A DNA stretch of 24,159 nt from assembly GCA_002633005.1 (NCBI GenBank), contig NMRA01000079.1, positions 539,413 to 563,571 on the forward strand. Reading direction: 5' to 3'. Under the pieces are notes generated by a model. It was not told the DNA's origin and made no database searches. It worked only from the letters and a program-made list of their open reading frames with translations. Positions 1-10,900 of this stretch are shown here, in pieces. This DNA is from Phoronis australis (Eukaryota; Phoronida; Phoronidae). The translations under genes were made by a program, and so were the position numbers. Within the stretch, counting starts at the first letter, position 1. Each line of letters opens with the position of its first letter.

Positions 1-720
1 TGAAGTGGACGGCTGACGATCATATTCCGGCGACTTCGCGGACTACTGTGGCGCCGCCTTCTGGTATTTTTTTGCGCTCATGGTTGTATTTTCTTAACAG
101 TTTGCAGGATCTTTACTTAATTTAGCAGGGGTATTTATATGATGTTCACAACGGACAACGACGACTTTCAGAAGGATCTGACCACTGGTGTGCCCCCAAG
201 TGGCAATTTTAGGTTTTTACGTTTACATTTGTATCTTCAAAGGTCCTCAACAGATTTTCATAAAATTTTGAATATGAGGCATCTATTGAAGAGATTACGC
301 TTTGCTCCTGTTTTGGGATGGAATCGAGATATTTTGCGCCACATAGTGGCCATTTTTGGTCTTTTCAAACCCTGGTTTTGGCGTCCACCTCTCTGTCAAC
401 CAATTTTTTTTCTGGTTTTGAAAATTAAAATGTTCTCAGTGTGAAGAGGTGAAGAGTTTGATGATGGCGACTGACCACTGTGACGCCTCCTAGTAGTAGT
501 TTTGTGTTGTTTCGCGCCCATAGCTGTATTAAGATAACAACAGACCACGACGACTTTCAGGCGGATCCAACGGATTCTGTGCCCATTAGTGGCAAATTCA
601 TTTTATTCTGTTTTCCATTGTCTCTCTGAAGTTCCTTGACAGATTTTTATGAATTATGGCATGTTCCCATTTTTTGGATGGATTGTACGTTTTTACGCCA
701 TCTAGTGGCCATTTTTATGA
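1..720 (+). repeat. Satellite-like array, about 1.7 units of the 436-440 bp repeat
   Basis: Same sequence family, in the same order, as the array at 10945-11745. The segment starting GACTACTGTG at 41 recurs as GACCACTGTG at 473, a period of about 432. Each unit has three subunits of about 146 bp with cores of the type TGCCCCCAAGTGG (191-203), GCGCCACATAGTGGCCA (336-352) and a GGCGCC/GACGCCTCC form (about 49 and 482). Another core, ACGCCATCTAGTGGCCA, is at 695-711. T-rich stretches and a 'cctcaacagattttcataaaa' type segment follow each core. The open frame at 139-444 lies wholly inside the repeat and is not a gene. Confidence 0.8.
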
Positions 721-1420
721 TACAAATAAGTAACCCTCGAAAAGCACACCATCTGCAATGCATTCGTGGGCGTATTTCAACGCTTCGCGTTGCTCTTGTT
801 TGAATAATAAATAGTAAATACTTAAAAAAAGAAATCTGAAGAGCCTTATACCGTTATCTGTAAATTACGTGAAGACAATATTCCCGATAGTTTACTGTTT
901 CGAAAACTGAAACCATTAGGAACTTAAGAAACCGCTTCAAGCTTATTGGGGTTGAACATTCGAATGACGCATGCAATCCCTACCAATTATCTACCACGGC
1001 GACGCTGAATGAATTCATTAACGCATCGATTCAAAACTGTTGTCAAGAAATAAAATCCCATCGCAGCAGTTTCTGTCCTTGATATTTCAATTTATTTCAG
1101 CCTGTAATTTATTGCTTATGCGACAATTGGTACCACAGGAGCACAGATCAAATTTTACAGGCGGACAGCGTCACCTGTTGATGTAGAGAGGCATTCCTCA
1201 ATTACAACCACCGAACGGCTCAGTTTCCCAATGAGTTTGGGATTTGAATATAGCAATTGCCAACTGTAATTAGGAATAAAACGATTTTTTCAGGAACATA
1301 GCAACAACAAAAATACCTGTTGCCTAGCCTATTTTCAGTGAATCTACGCAATATATGGATGAGAACTCAGGCTCGGGTGACACATCCGGCATTCTTCCTC
1401 TTCGAATATTGTTTTAGTAA
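721..1420. other. Non-coding stretch upstream of the CARD-Rab gene
   Basis: No coding region or RNA gene seen. One short stretch, ATTTCAACGCTTCGCGT (774-790), recurs inverted near 16534-16550, so a dispersed element may begin here, but no second end could be drawn. Confidence 0.4.
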
Positions 1421-1600
1421 ATCATTCCCTGCGATGGCGTCCCCGGTCACACAAACATTTTCTCGGCAAGTCGGTCGTGAGAATTAGTGAGTAGTGTGGA
1501 ATGCAGTCGCTTCGAGGCGCTGCTATAGTGACAGTGACCTACTTCTGGAAAGGTGACCGTCTAGGCAGGGCGTCTAGCTTTTCGGTTTTGTGTAAATGTG
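1421..1600 (+). promoter_or_regulatory. Candidate promoter and first exon of the CARD-Rab gene
   Basis: This is a locally CpG-richer, unique stretch upstream of the CARD exon. At 1596 there is an ATG followed by TG and then GTAAAA (1601), a usable donor that leaves phase 2. This fits the phase of the acceptor at 1880-1881. A second GT at 1609 (AAAAAG|GTAAAA) would instead put a stop after ATG TGG, making the exon untranslated. No TATA box is evident. The call rests on splice phase and position only; transcript data would decide it. Confidence 0.25.
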
Positions 1601-1881
1601 GTAAAAAGGTAAAAAACACTGTTAAATCATGGTACTTAGGCCATCATTGTTTGCATTGTTCCCATGTGTATCAGTTTTGAGTCTTTTCTAGAATTTCGTG
1701 CTTTTGATTCAAGCAGTTAATCGTATTTTTCGATTCAAGTCGCATTTCCGCAAAACACGTCATGCCGACGCACACTGCGCAAAATCGAATTGCCTTGATG
1801 CGACCCTTATCGGACTCAGTAGCGCAGGTCGACGAATTTCCCAATGACTCATAATCATATGATAAATATATGTTTTTGCAG

Positions 1882-1996
1882 TGAGTGGTCAGTGGTGATC
1901 GAGGAACAGCTAAGCTCTAGTGCTTGCGTGTACTGCAGTGGCTTGACTTCACTTTGGGCCAGTAAAACTGTCAAGGCTAGTCAAAAGAGTGAAAAG
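1882..1996 (+). other. Candidate 5' exon of the CARD-Rab gene
   Basis: The sequence is preceded by a good acceptor (ATATGTTTTTGCAG) and followed by GAAAAG|GTGAAA. The 115 bases carry one leftover base plus 38 open codons and end in phase 0. They read straight into GTA AAA CAA GGG ATG of the CARD exon with no stop. With an ATG-TG exon at 1596-1600 this would add about 44 residues (starting MCEWSVVIEEQ) before the CARD start. No known domain is seen in the extension. It may be untranslated or spurious, since 38 codons can stay open by chance. Confidence 0.3.
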
Positions 1997-2175
1997 GTGA
2001 AAGCAACCGCCTGTAATTCGTTAAACATTTCTTATTCTTAACGACTTGGCGTCATTACCTACACATAATGTAGGCCCTACCTAAGTATAGCCAGTAGAAT
2101 CGCTACCGAGTTTGCGTTTGGAAATTGCCCTCATCATAGCTGTTGGCAGTCTGTTACGCTGGTGGGACACGGGTA

Positions 2176-3896
2176 GGGTGAGCAAACCAATATGGCGGAA
2201 ATTCAGCAAGAGCGAAATTTTGCCATTTTTCATGATTTTCACAAGCTCGTATTTATTAACATACTAAGTGGTGGAAAATGAAAAGTATGCTAGTCAAATA
2301 TATAATTTTTCTTCTTTCTATTGATATCCATTAGAAAAAATTTGGGCATTATTGAGTATTTTTAAAAATTGAAATAAAGCGAGCACTTTACAAATTTTTC
2401 ACTCACCGGTAAATTCTTGTGACTTTCAGTAGGGGTCAAACATTCAGCTGTTATATGGCTGTTACAGAACCGATTTTAATGATATGTATATCAAACTGTT
2501 TGCTACAGAATTCTGCTTCCAACCATGAGTGTACTCTTTTTGTTTTTTTGACAAAAATATGAGATAATGTACTTTTTTAATTTACTGACTCGCCACTCTC
2601 TCACCTGGAAAAATCCTGAAAGTGTACACTCAATGTCATAATCACCAATCATGTCCTAATCCATTCCTGATCAAATGTTTTCACTTTGTCTCACCATTTC
2701 CATTTAGGAACACTTCTAAAAAGGTAACTTCAGTCATTTTTCAAGAACAATGTTAACCTTTCCAGGGTTCAAACTAAACTCGAACCTGATTGGTCAAATG
2801 TGTTCAACAGAACCAGTCAAAACTTCTCTAAATTACAAAAAGTGGCCCAAACCTGGTGAAATATTTTCATTAAAATAATAAAGAATACTTTTAAAATTTA
2901 ATTTACTTCAATTTTGGGGATAGAGTCATTTTTTTCTATTGTCTTCAAAAATATTTTTGTTACACTTTTACTACCTCGTGGTGACGCTGTGATCAGTTTC
3001 ATTTTTAGAAAATTAAACATTTCACCAAAATAACAGTCAACGCTGCAGTGCATCAAAACATTTTAGAATACAAATATGCTCTTTTTGGATAGTTACCAAC
3101 ACAACACCTCTCAGTTTCTGTATTATTTGATAGGAATGAAATTGATTTAAAATTCATTGAAATTTTAGGGTCCAATTTAATTTTGTTTAACTAAAATTGC
3201 ATACCATTTTCTGTCATTTGGTGTGCAACTTAAGATTGTGAAAACATTGATCTTACTTGGGAAAAAAATTAATTTACATAACCTCACAAGTTTTTAAATA
3301 AATAATGAAATACTCTGAAAAAGACTAGTTTTCTGGTTTTTGCTCATTTTGAATTCATTTGTAATGCAAATTTCATTTTTTAGAATTATTTCAAAATCTT
3401 TTGGAGCAAAAGAAACATGTTCACTAAACCATAGTAATTCTTGAAGTGTTTTGTCATTTTCAAGGTAATAAGCTGCTCTCTTTTTAAAACATCATTTGTT
3501 CAACGTAGCTTCAGGGGCAAAAATGTCCTGTCACATGTCGATGGTGAATTTTTCAATTTTTGTTGTTCTTGTTCGTGCAAATTATAATAATTTGTGGTTT
3601 GGTGTCTATGTCATGTTGTTAACCTACTTGCAAAGGACTCTCCACCGTGTTATAGGAACACTGTGAGGTATGGATTCCCAAATTTAGTTGTCTAAACTTG
3701 CCATTTTCTGTGGCCTGAAATTTCTGGGTGGTGTTTGCTGAAAAAAGGGCCATTTTTTAGGCTGTAAAATTCAAATAACTCGAGATCCGCCGAACCAATT
3801 TGAAAAATTCAAAAAGTTGTATAAACGGCATGTCTAAAGCTATCATTTAACTTTTCAAGTGTTTCTGATGAAATTTGTATTTGGGTCTGCTCACCC
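2176..3896. mobile_element. TA-flanked 1.7-kb non-autonomous DNA element
   Basis: The left end TA|GGGTGAGCAAACC (TA at 2174-2175) is mirrored at the right by GGTCTGCTCACCC|TA (TA at 3897-3898). A TA target duplication with short terminal inverted repeats fits the Tc1/mariner-IS630 group. The interior is very AT-rich with many homopolymer runs and no open frame of note, so it is a non-autonomous or decayed copy. It lies in the probable 5' intron of the CARD-Rab gene. Confidence 0.6.
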
Positions 3897-3898
3897 TA

Positions 3899-4737
3899 AC
3901 ACTGACCTAGGCAACACGTAGCCCCTCGGTTGGCCGGTTAGGGTCTACAATACTTCCCATCGCTTTCTGTAGGAATTTCATCCTGTGTATTTTAAACGGG
4001 CGGTAGGCGAAATCCACTCACCAATTGGGAGTTTTCATCTCGTCAAAAATACATTCTACACTTAAAACTATGACTTAAAAAGCGCTTACTTTCTTCAGTG
4101 GTCTTTTCTACTTCTACATATATCTACGACAATTAAGGTAACGTTGGCGAAGCATTTCAACTCCTCTTTTTGGTCACCACGCGCCTAATAACCACAAAAT
4201 ATTTCAACTGAGTCATGTGAGTTAGGCAAAGGCTAGCGCGAGACTGAGCAAAGTGCGTGACACTTGCAAAATAGCATGGGAAGGTATCAGGTGAAATTTG
4301 TAAGATTTGTGACCCTTGGACTTTTTATTCGTCAACATGCGTGATTTCACGTAAGTTCCTCAAAATGGCACCCGGAAAGAGAAACTCGAGGAAAACGCGA
4401 CAAATTTTCTTGGATATGTTCAAGTCATGCTGACTAAATTTTATCCAAAGTCATGGTATGTGTTAATTATAACTCCATGTTCCTATATGTATGGTTCATT
4501 TGGTTTTATTTGTTGTATTTTGAAATGCGTAACTCTTTATGGGGATCTACTATTGTCCCAGTATGCCTGCGGCATTCAGGGCGATTTAATTGCCTAGTGG
4601 GACCCTAGTTCTAGGCTTAGGAAGTACACCACTGTGGTGGTGCTCAAGCAGCCAGCCGACTAGTGGCTACTTGTTGCCTGCCAGCATCACTAATAATGGC
4701 TGAGTGACCCATTTGATCTTTAACTTACAACCAACAG
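3899..4737 (+). other. Non-coding stretch before the CARD exon
   Basis: No gene seen. It has an AP-1-like TGAGTCA at 4209-4215, a possible donor CATG|GTATGT at 4456, and the acceptor CAACCAACAG ending at 4737 that opens the CARD exon. A first exon here, rather than at 1.5 kb, is an alternative for the gene's 5' end. Confidence 0.35.
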
Positions 4738-4956
4738 GTAAAACAAGGGATGAATGAAGGTGACAAGATTCGACTGCGGGTGAACCGCCGTGATATTGTG
4801 GAAAACGTACAAACTGAAGAGATATGTCATCGCTTGATAGCTGAGGGTATACTTAATGAAGATGACGATGAGAGGATTAGAGCGGAGAAAACATCGAGAG
4901 ACAAAGCAGCTACGCTGTTGAATATGTTGCCGAAGAAGGGACCAAATGCTTATAAG
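4738..4956 (+). CDS. CARD exon, first part (residues 1-69)
   Basis: The acceptor CAACCAACAG ends at 4737 and the ATG is at 4750. The exon closes AAT GCT TAT AAG|GTTTTT, a weak donor (no A or G at +3, no G at +5). The open frame runs 27 bases into the intron before a stop, so read-through would give a truncated CARD. The frame upstream of the ATG is open to the exon edge. Helices 1 to 4 and the start of helix 5 of the CARD lie here. Confidence 0.85.
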
Positions 4957-7900
4957 GTTTTTTTATTTCCCGTTTACAGTCAGTGACTTTTGATTTAATC
5001 ATTTGAAGAAAAATGAGTTGGATTCGAACTTTTATGAATTTGAATTTCTAACAGTAATCATGGGTCTGAGAAAGGCAACAGATCTGAGATAACGTTGAGA
5101 CACGAGAGATTCAAAATATTACTCCAGCAACATGTCGAACCATGTAGAACTTTCTGGCAGCAAATGTATGAAGAGTTGTTTGGCCAAACTGTGAATCCTA
5201 GTGTTACAAATTTGTCCAGAATGTGACACTATTTCACAGCACAACCTTATTTACGCTGCAGACTATGCCTTGGGGCAAAAATGTCACACAGCACATTTTT
5301 AGCATGTTTTTATCTGTTACGCTGTTTTAGTAATTTGTTAAGATATGATTAAATAGCAATTACTTTGAACACACTCAACATCTCAGACAACAGAAATATT
5401 TCTTACTTCGAGTGACTAATTGTTGTTCGTCACTTTCAGACTCTTAGTGAAAGTCATCATCATTAATCAGGGCTTGGAATTTTCCGCGGAAACGCGGATT
5501 TCCGCTTTTTTGAAATGTGCTTTCCGCTTTTTTTATAATATTTCCGCGTAAAAAAAATCGGATTTGATATGAAATTTCCGCGGCAAATTCCTTTCTTACC
5601 GCGGCGTTGCAGACGACGTTCACCTCGGAAAGCGGAAGTCTTTATGTTTCGGAGGAACGTAAATTGTCAACATTGCCGGGGCATCTGGGTAAAGCGTGGT
5701 GTGATTTTCAATGGCGGCTCGTGTTATTGTTAAGCACGGCGACAAATACTACCGCTCTGCAGCCAAATTTGTGTGGGTTGGGAGTGGACGGGCGAGCGAA
5801 AAGGACGCAGACGCATGCTATGGTGGTAACGTTTTGTTTTTTTTTTCTAGTCCTCCCGATTTTTGTCGCGGAAAGGTTCACATTGACCATTTCAAAGGCT
5901 GGTTATCGGGCATGATTTGGGCCGTAAAAGTTTCCGCGTTTTTTGTCATTGGTCATTCCAAGCCCTGATTAATTGCGCCATTTTCAGTCAAGGCCATTTG
6001 CTGGTCTCAATTGTTCCATTGTTGGAAATGGTGGCTTTAGCTTTAATATTATTGGGCAACTTCTTAACTTAACAGTATAACTTGACCAACCGTGCAACAT
6101 CTGTCTCACGCCCTTTTGTAATGTTCGGATGTTCCCTTCAGTTGAATTTAAGAGTTCTGTCGTATGGCAACACCAAGTACTCGGCCCTGCTTCTAGACAT
6201 GGGTGTATTATTTTGTTTGTTTGAGATTCATTGTTAGTAACATATACACATGGCTATTGGCCCAATCTCTTTCATGAAACAGACCCTAGGTCAGTATTTC
6301 AACTTCTGTTTGAGTTTCATTTTCTCGCTGCTTTCAGGCATTCTATGATAGTTTATGCCAGGATCCTGTGTATGAATGGATCATTAAGAAATTGGATGAG
6401 ACAGATGTATCAGGTGAGCAATATAAAAAGCAGCACTCGACGCTTGCATTTAATGCCAAGTTGCATTTGGCAACTTGACAGAAATACCAGGTCGCCAAAA
6501 CTGATAATCCCTGGTCGCCAAATGAAATCTGAGCTTGTCGAATCCAGCCTAGAAATTGTCGACAATAAAAATGTTGTACCCTTCTCCATTAACCAATTTG
6601 TACACTTACTTCTCCAAATTTTCCGCCTAAATGTACAGTTCATTTTCCAACTCATTTTCTCTTCCCAATGAATGGATATAGAATGTAGATGATCACCCAC
6701 AATGGTGGCACGGGTTTCACCGATCTTGAATTATGGTTTTTGCTGAACAATTCAGACTTCTGTCTGTTCACTTCCTGTGGATATTTAAACGCATATTTGA
6801 TGTGTGCTAGCTGCTGGAGTGGCAAATGCACTGGTTTTATGAAATAAACGGAACAATTGTGTACCAAAGGTAATAAATCTAGACAAAGTATTAGTAATTT
6901 AGAGTTTGGAAGTCAACTCAAACTTTGAAACAAATTTGTGGGGAATTATTGTCTGACTTGAGATTTTTCTCAGGTTGCCAAACATAATCTGACGTCACAT
7001 TGGGGATCTGCAGACTACCATATAGAGAGAGAGTGGTGTAATAATGTACAGTTAATGCTAAAATTTTATTTAAGAGATTTGTTCCGTGGTAGGCGCCACA
7101 GCCAAATACTTTTAAGTCTCTTTGAAAATTACTGTCAGACAATTTCTCCAAGTAGGAAAAGTGAATTTTTCACCATTTGAACTGAAACGAGCAAAAATGT
7201 CCTAAGAATGCATTTCTATGTAGTTCTGATTGATCAAAGTCTTCATTCATTCAGAATTGTGGAGATAATCTCTTAGGCTTTGAAAAGAATTATCTCTTGT
7301 CTTTGAAACTGGTAAACCAAATAACTTTTGCTGTAAACATTTTTAAATATTATTCTGCATTTTCGAAATGATAGATAATCTTCCTTCCGTTTTATGGACC
7401 CTTATATACATGATAGGTGGGTTCATATTGACGCCATTTATTTCTGGGCGTCCAGTGGCCACTGTGGTATCGCCTAGACTATCCTTGAAGGTTTTTGATG
7501 CCATTTGGGAGATGCAATTGTTACGAAACTGATTACAGATGGCCAATTGGACTACCATTGTGCCTCCTAGTTTTATTTTTTGTCTTGGATTTCCATGAAT
7601 TTTGTCAAATAGGTGTCTGTTAATGAGGTAACATTGCCTGGCAATTTTTTTTTGTATGCATAGCCGGAATCTCGTGCAGAATGATTATGAGATTTGGCAA
7701 GCGTTTACATTATTAAACAAAATATTGGAACTCAAAATGTACCTGAGACAGCTGTCTCTTCAGTGTGGTTACCGTATGTTAGATTACCCTTTAATGATGT
7801 GCTCTGTTACCATGGTAGGATCCCTTATCAGGTTGTCGGATTTGGAACAGTTTCTGACTGCAGGAATTACTTTCCACAAAGTAATACATGCATTATGAAA

Positions 7901-10900
7901 CTGATCACATCCAGATATTTTAAATTCATTATTCGTGGGTCAATTTTTGTGATTCAACAGTGAAATTTGAAGGTTTTCCTTTCTTAAGATAGAGGTGCAC
8001 TAATTTTTAAATACCGAAAATCAAAAAACAACTTGAAGCAATATTTCAGTACAGTCAGGCAGCTGTGTGGTTTGTAACCGGAGTCAATAGACCCAACACA
8101 CCCAGCATGCTACCCTCTCACTAGCACTGGGGATAACTGAGGAAAGTGTGTGAGCTTAAAGGAAACCCCGCTGCGTTTCCTGTTCCACTCCTAATATATC
8201 TATGAATGTGGCATAAGATAACCACAACTTTCAGGTTCATTTTACTACTGCTGTGCCCCCTAGTGGCAACTCCATTTTTTAATGTTTACCTGTGTATCTT
8301 CAAAGTTTCTTGGCAGAACTTCATGAAATTTGGCCAGTACGTTTGTATTAAAGAAGACACCACCTTTCTGTTTTGAACATATTAGAAATTTATTGTCCTT
8401 CCTGGCGGTCATTTCTGTTATTTATAAGTTACTTTCTTTGGCATTAGCCTCTCTGTCCACCAAACAGCTCAAGGGATCGTCAAGACAATTGGCAAATGTT
8501 TTCCTACTGATAATAGCTCGATTAACAGTGCTTTTTGCACAAGTCCATGTACTTGGGCTCCCCCTACTCGCGTTTTATTGCATTTGCAGCTGTATCATCT
8601 AAAGCCCTTAAAGGATCTTTGTGAAATATTACAAGTTAATTCATTTGGATGTGGCAGCAGATGGCAGTTTGTATTGGACTGATCTGACTGTCACTGTAGT
8701 GGCAACTCCATTTTTTAATGTTTACCTGTGTATCTTCAAAGTTTCTTGGCAGAACTTCATGAAATTTGGCCAGTACGTTTGTATTAAAGAAGACACCACC
8801 TTTCTGTTTCGAACATATTAGAAATTTATTGTCTTTCCTGGTGGCCATTTCTGTTATTTACAAGTTAACTTACTTTCTTTGGCATTAGCCACCAAACAGC
8901 TCGACTACCACTGTAGTGGCAATGTATTCTTTGCTTTTTACATCTGTATCTTAGGAAGCTGCTGGAGGGGTTTTCATGAAATTTGGCAAACAGGTTTTTA
9001 TTAGGGAGACAATCAATGAGATAGTAATAGCTAGAGTTGAAGTCACGTGGTTTTCATTGAGCAGAGTGGTCCGCGATCTTGCTGATAACCGTGTTAGTCA
9101 AGATGCGTGTGTACTGTGTAGTATCTAGGAACCAATAAAAACTCGTAGCTTTAATGTTAGGATCGTCAAGTGCAATCTACGATTTTTAGAAAATCATCCA
9201 AGAAAATCATTGCATGCTTGAGCACAGAATTAATTAAATGGTCTTAACACTTATCTTTGGTCATAGCAGAAAACATCAAAAATGAAGTTTGATTTCCAGT
9301 ATAACATGGAATCAATGATATAATTTTTTGGTCTTCCTAGGTTTAAAAATTGAAACTGAAATAAAATGATTTTGTGGGCGAGAATCTGATTGCAGAAACA
9401 ATATTGTTCAACTTCATTTGTTCCCTAGATAAGTCGATGTTTCATGGTCTTTGGTTGACTTTCCTTCTTAGTCCGATATGTCTTTAAGGATTTAGTGACC
9501 TTATTCTCTCCAAGATATCTGTTGTTTTCTAGCAATGAAGAAACACAAAAAGTGACTACAAGATTAATAGTTTTACATTTTCACAGAGTGGACACTAATT
9601 CGAAGATTCATTAGTATAGCCAGGTTATTAGGAATAGGGCAGGATTGAAGGACAGGATGCTCCAAGAGTGCTACACCCCACAATGTTATATTGGGACAGT
9701 AGATGGGTTGTTTCTGTAGATTTCAAGAGACGAGACATTTGTAATGTAGCCTGGCAAGTTATTAAAATCTGCAACTGTCTTACTTGAGGAAAACCATCAT
9801 TTTTATATTCTGTCTTGTTTATGGTCTTCTGATACTTACAGTGTATGCCTGGGTATGTAGGACAGGGCAGTTATAGTTTATGACCATTGAGTTTTGTCAT
9901 AATTATTTTGTGGCGGGGTGTTGTCAGTATAAATGTACTAGTAACTGTGCACCAGTAAATGCCAGATACAACTGAATTGAAGGATTAAATTAGAGTTGGT
10001 TGAAATCTGANTGCAGACTACCATATAGAGTGCTCGAAAGAGAGAGTGGTGTAATAATGTACAGTTAATGCTAAAATTTTATTTAAGAAATTTGTTCCGT
10101 GGTAGGCGTCACAGCCAAATACTTTTAAGTCTCTTTGAAAATTACTGTCAGACAATTTCTCCAAGTAGGAAAAGTGAATTTTTCACCATTTGAACTGAAA
10201 CGAGCAAAAATGTCCTTAAGAATGCATTTCTATGTAGTTCTGATTGATAAAAGTCTTCATTCATTCATAATTGTGGAGGTAATCTCTTAGGCTTTGAAAA
10301 GAATTATCTCTTGTCTTTGAAACTTGTAAACCAAATAACTTTTGCTGTAAACATTTTTAAATATTATTGTTCTGCATTTTGGAAAACCATTAACTATGAT
10401 AGATAATCTTCCTTCCGTTTTATGGACCCTTATATACATGATAAGCGGGTTCATATTGACGCCATTTATTTCTGGGCGTCCAGTGGCCACTGTGGTATCG
10501 CCTAGACTATCCTTGAAGGTTCTTGATGCCATTTGGGAGATGCAGTTGTTACGATACTGGTTACAGATGACCAATTGGACTACCATTGTGCCTCCTAGTG
10601 TTATTTTTTGTCTTGGATTTCCATGAGCTTTATCAAATAGGGGTCTGTTAATGAGGTAACATTGCCTGGCAATTTTGTTTTTTTGTATGCGTAGCCGGAA
10701 TCTCGTGCAGAATGATTATGAGATTTGGCAAGTGTTTACATTAAACAAAATATTGGAACTCAAAATATACCTGAGACAGCTGTCTCTTCAGTCTGGTTAT
10801 GTAAGATTACCCTTTAATGATGTGCTCTGTTACCATGACATGTTGTACAGTTCCACTGATCAGTTGCATACACTGACATGACTTCACATGCACGAATACT

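Noticed and set aside
139-444. 101-codon + strand frame
   Set aside because: Lies wholly in the 440-bp repeat family; no domain; no splice signals.
7343-7558. - strand frame also found at 10287-10586
   Set aside because: The match is due to the duplicated intron segment, not to a conserved protein; it reads through CTCF-like repeat cores.
8330-8848. Overlapping frames on both strands
   Set aside because: Follow the tandem 436-bp repeat copies; frames differ between copies.
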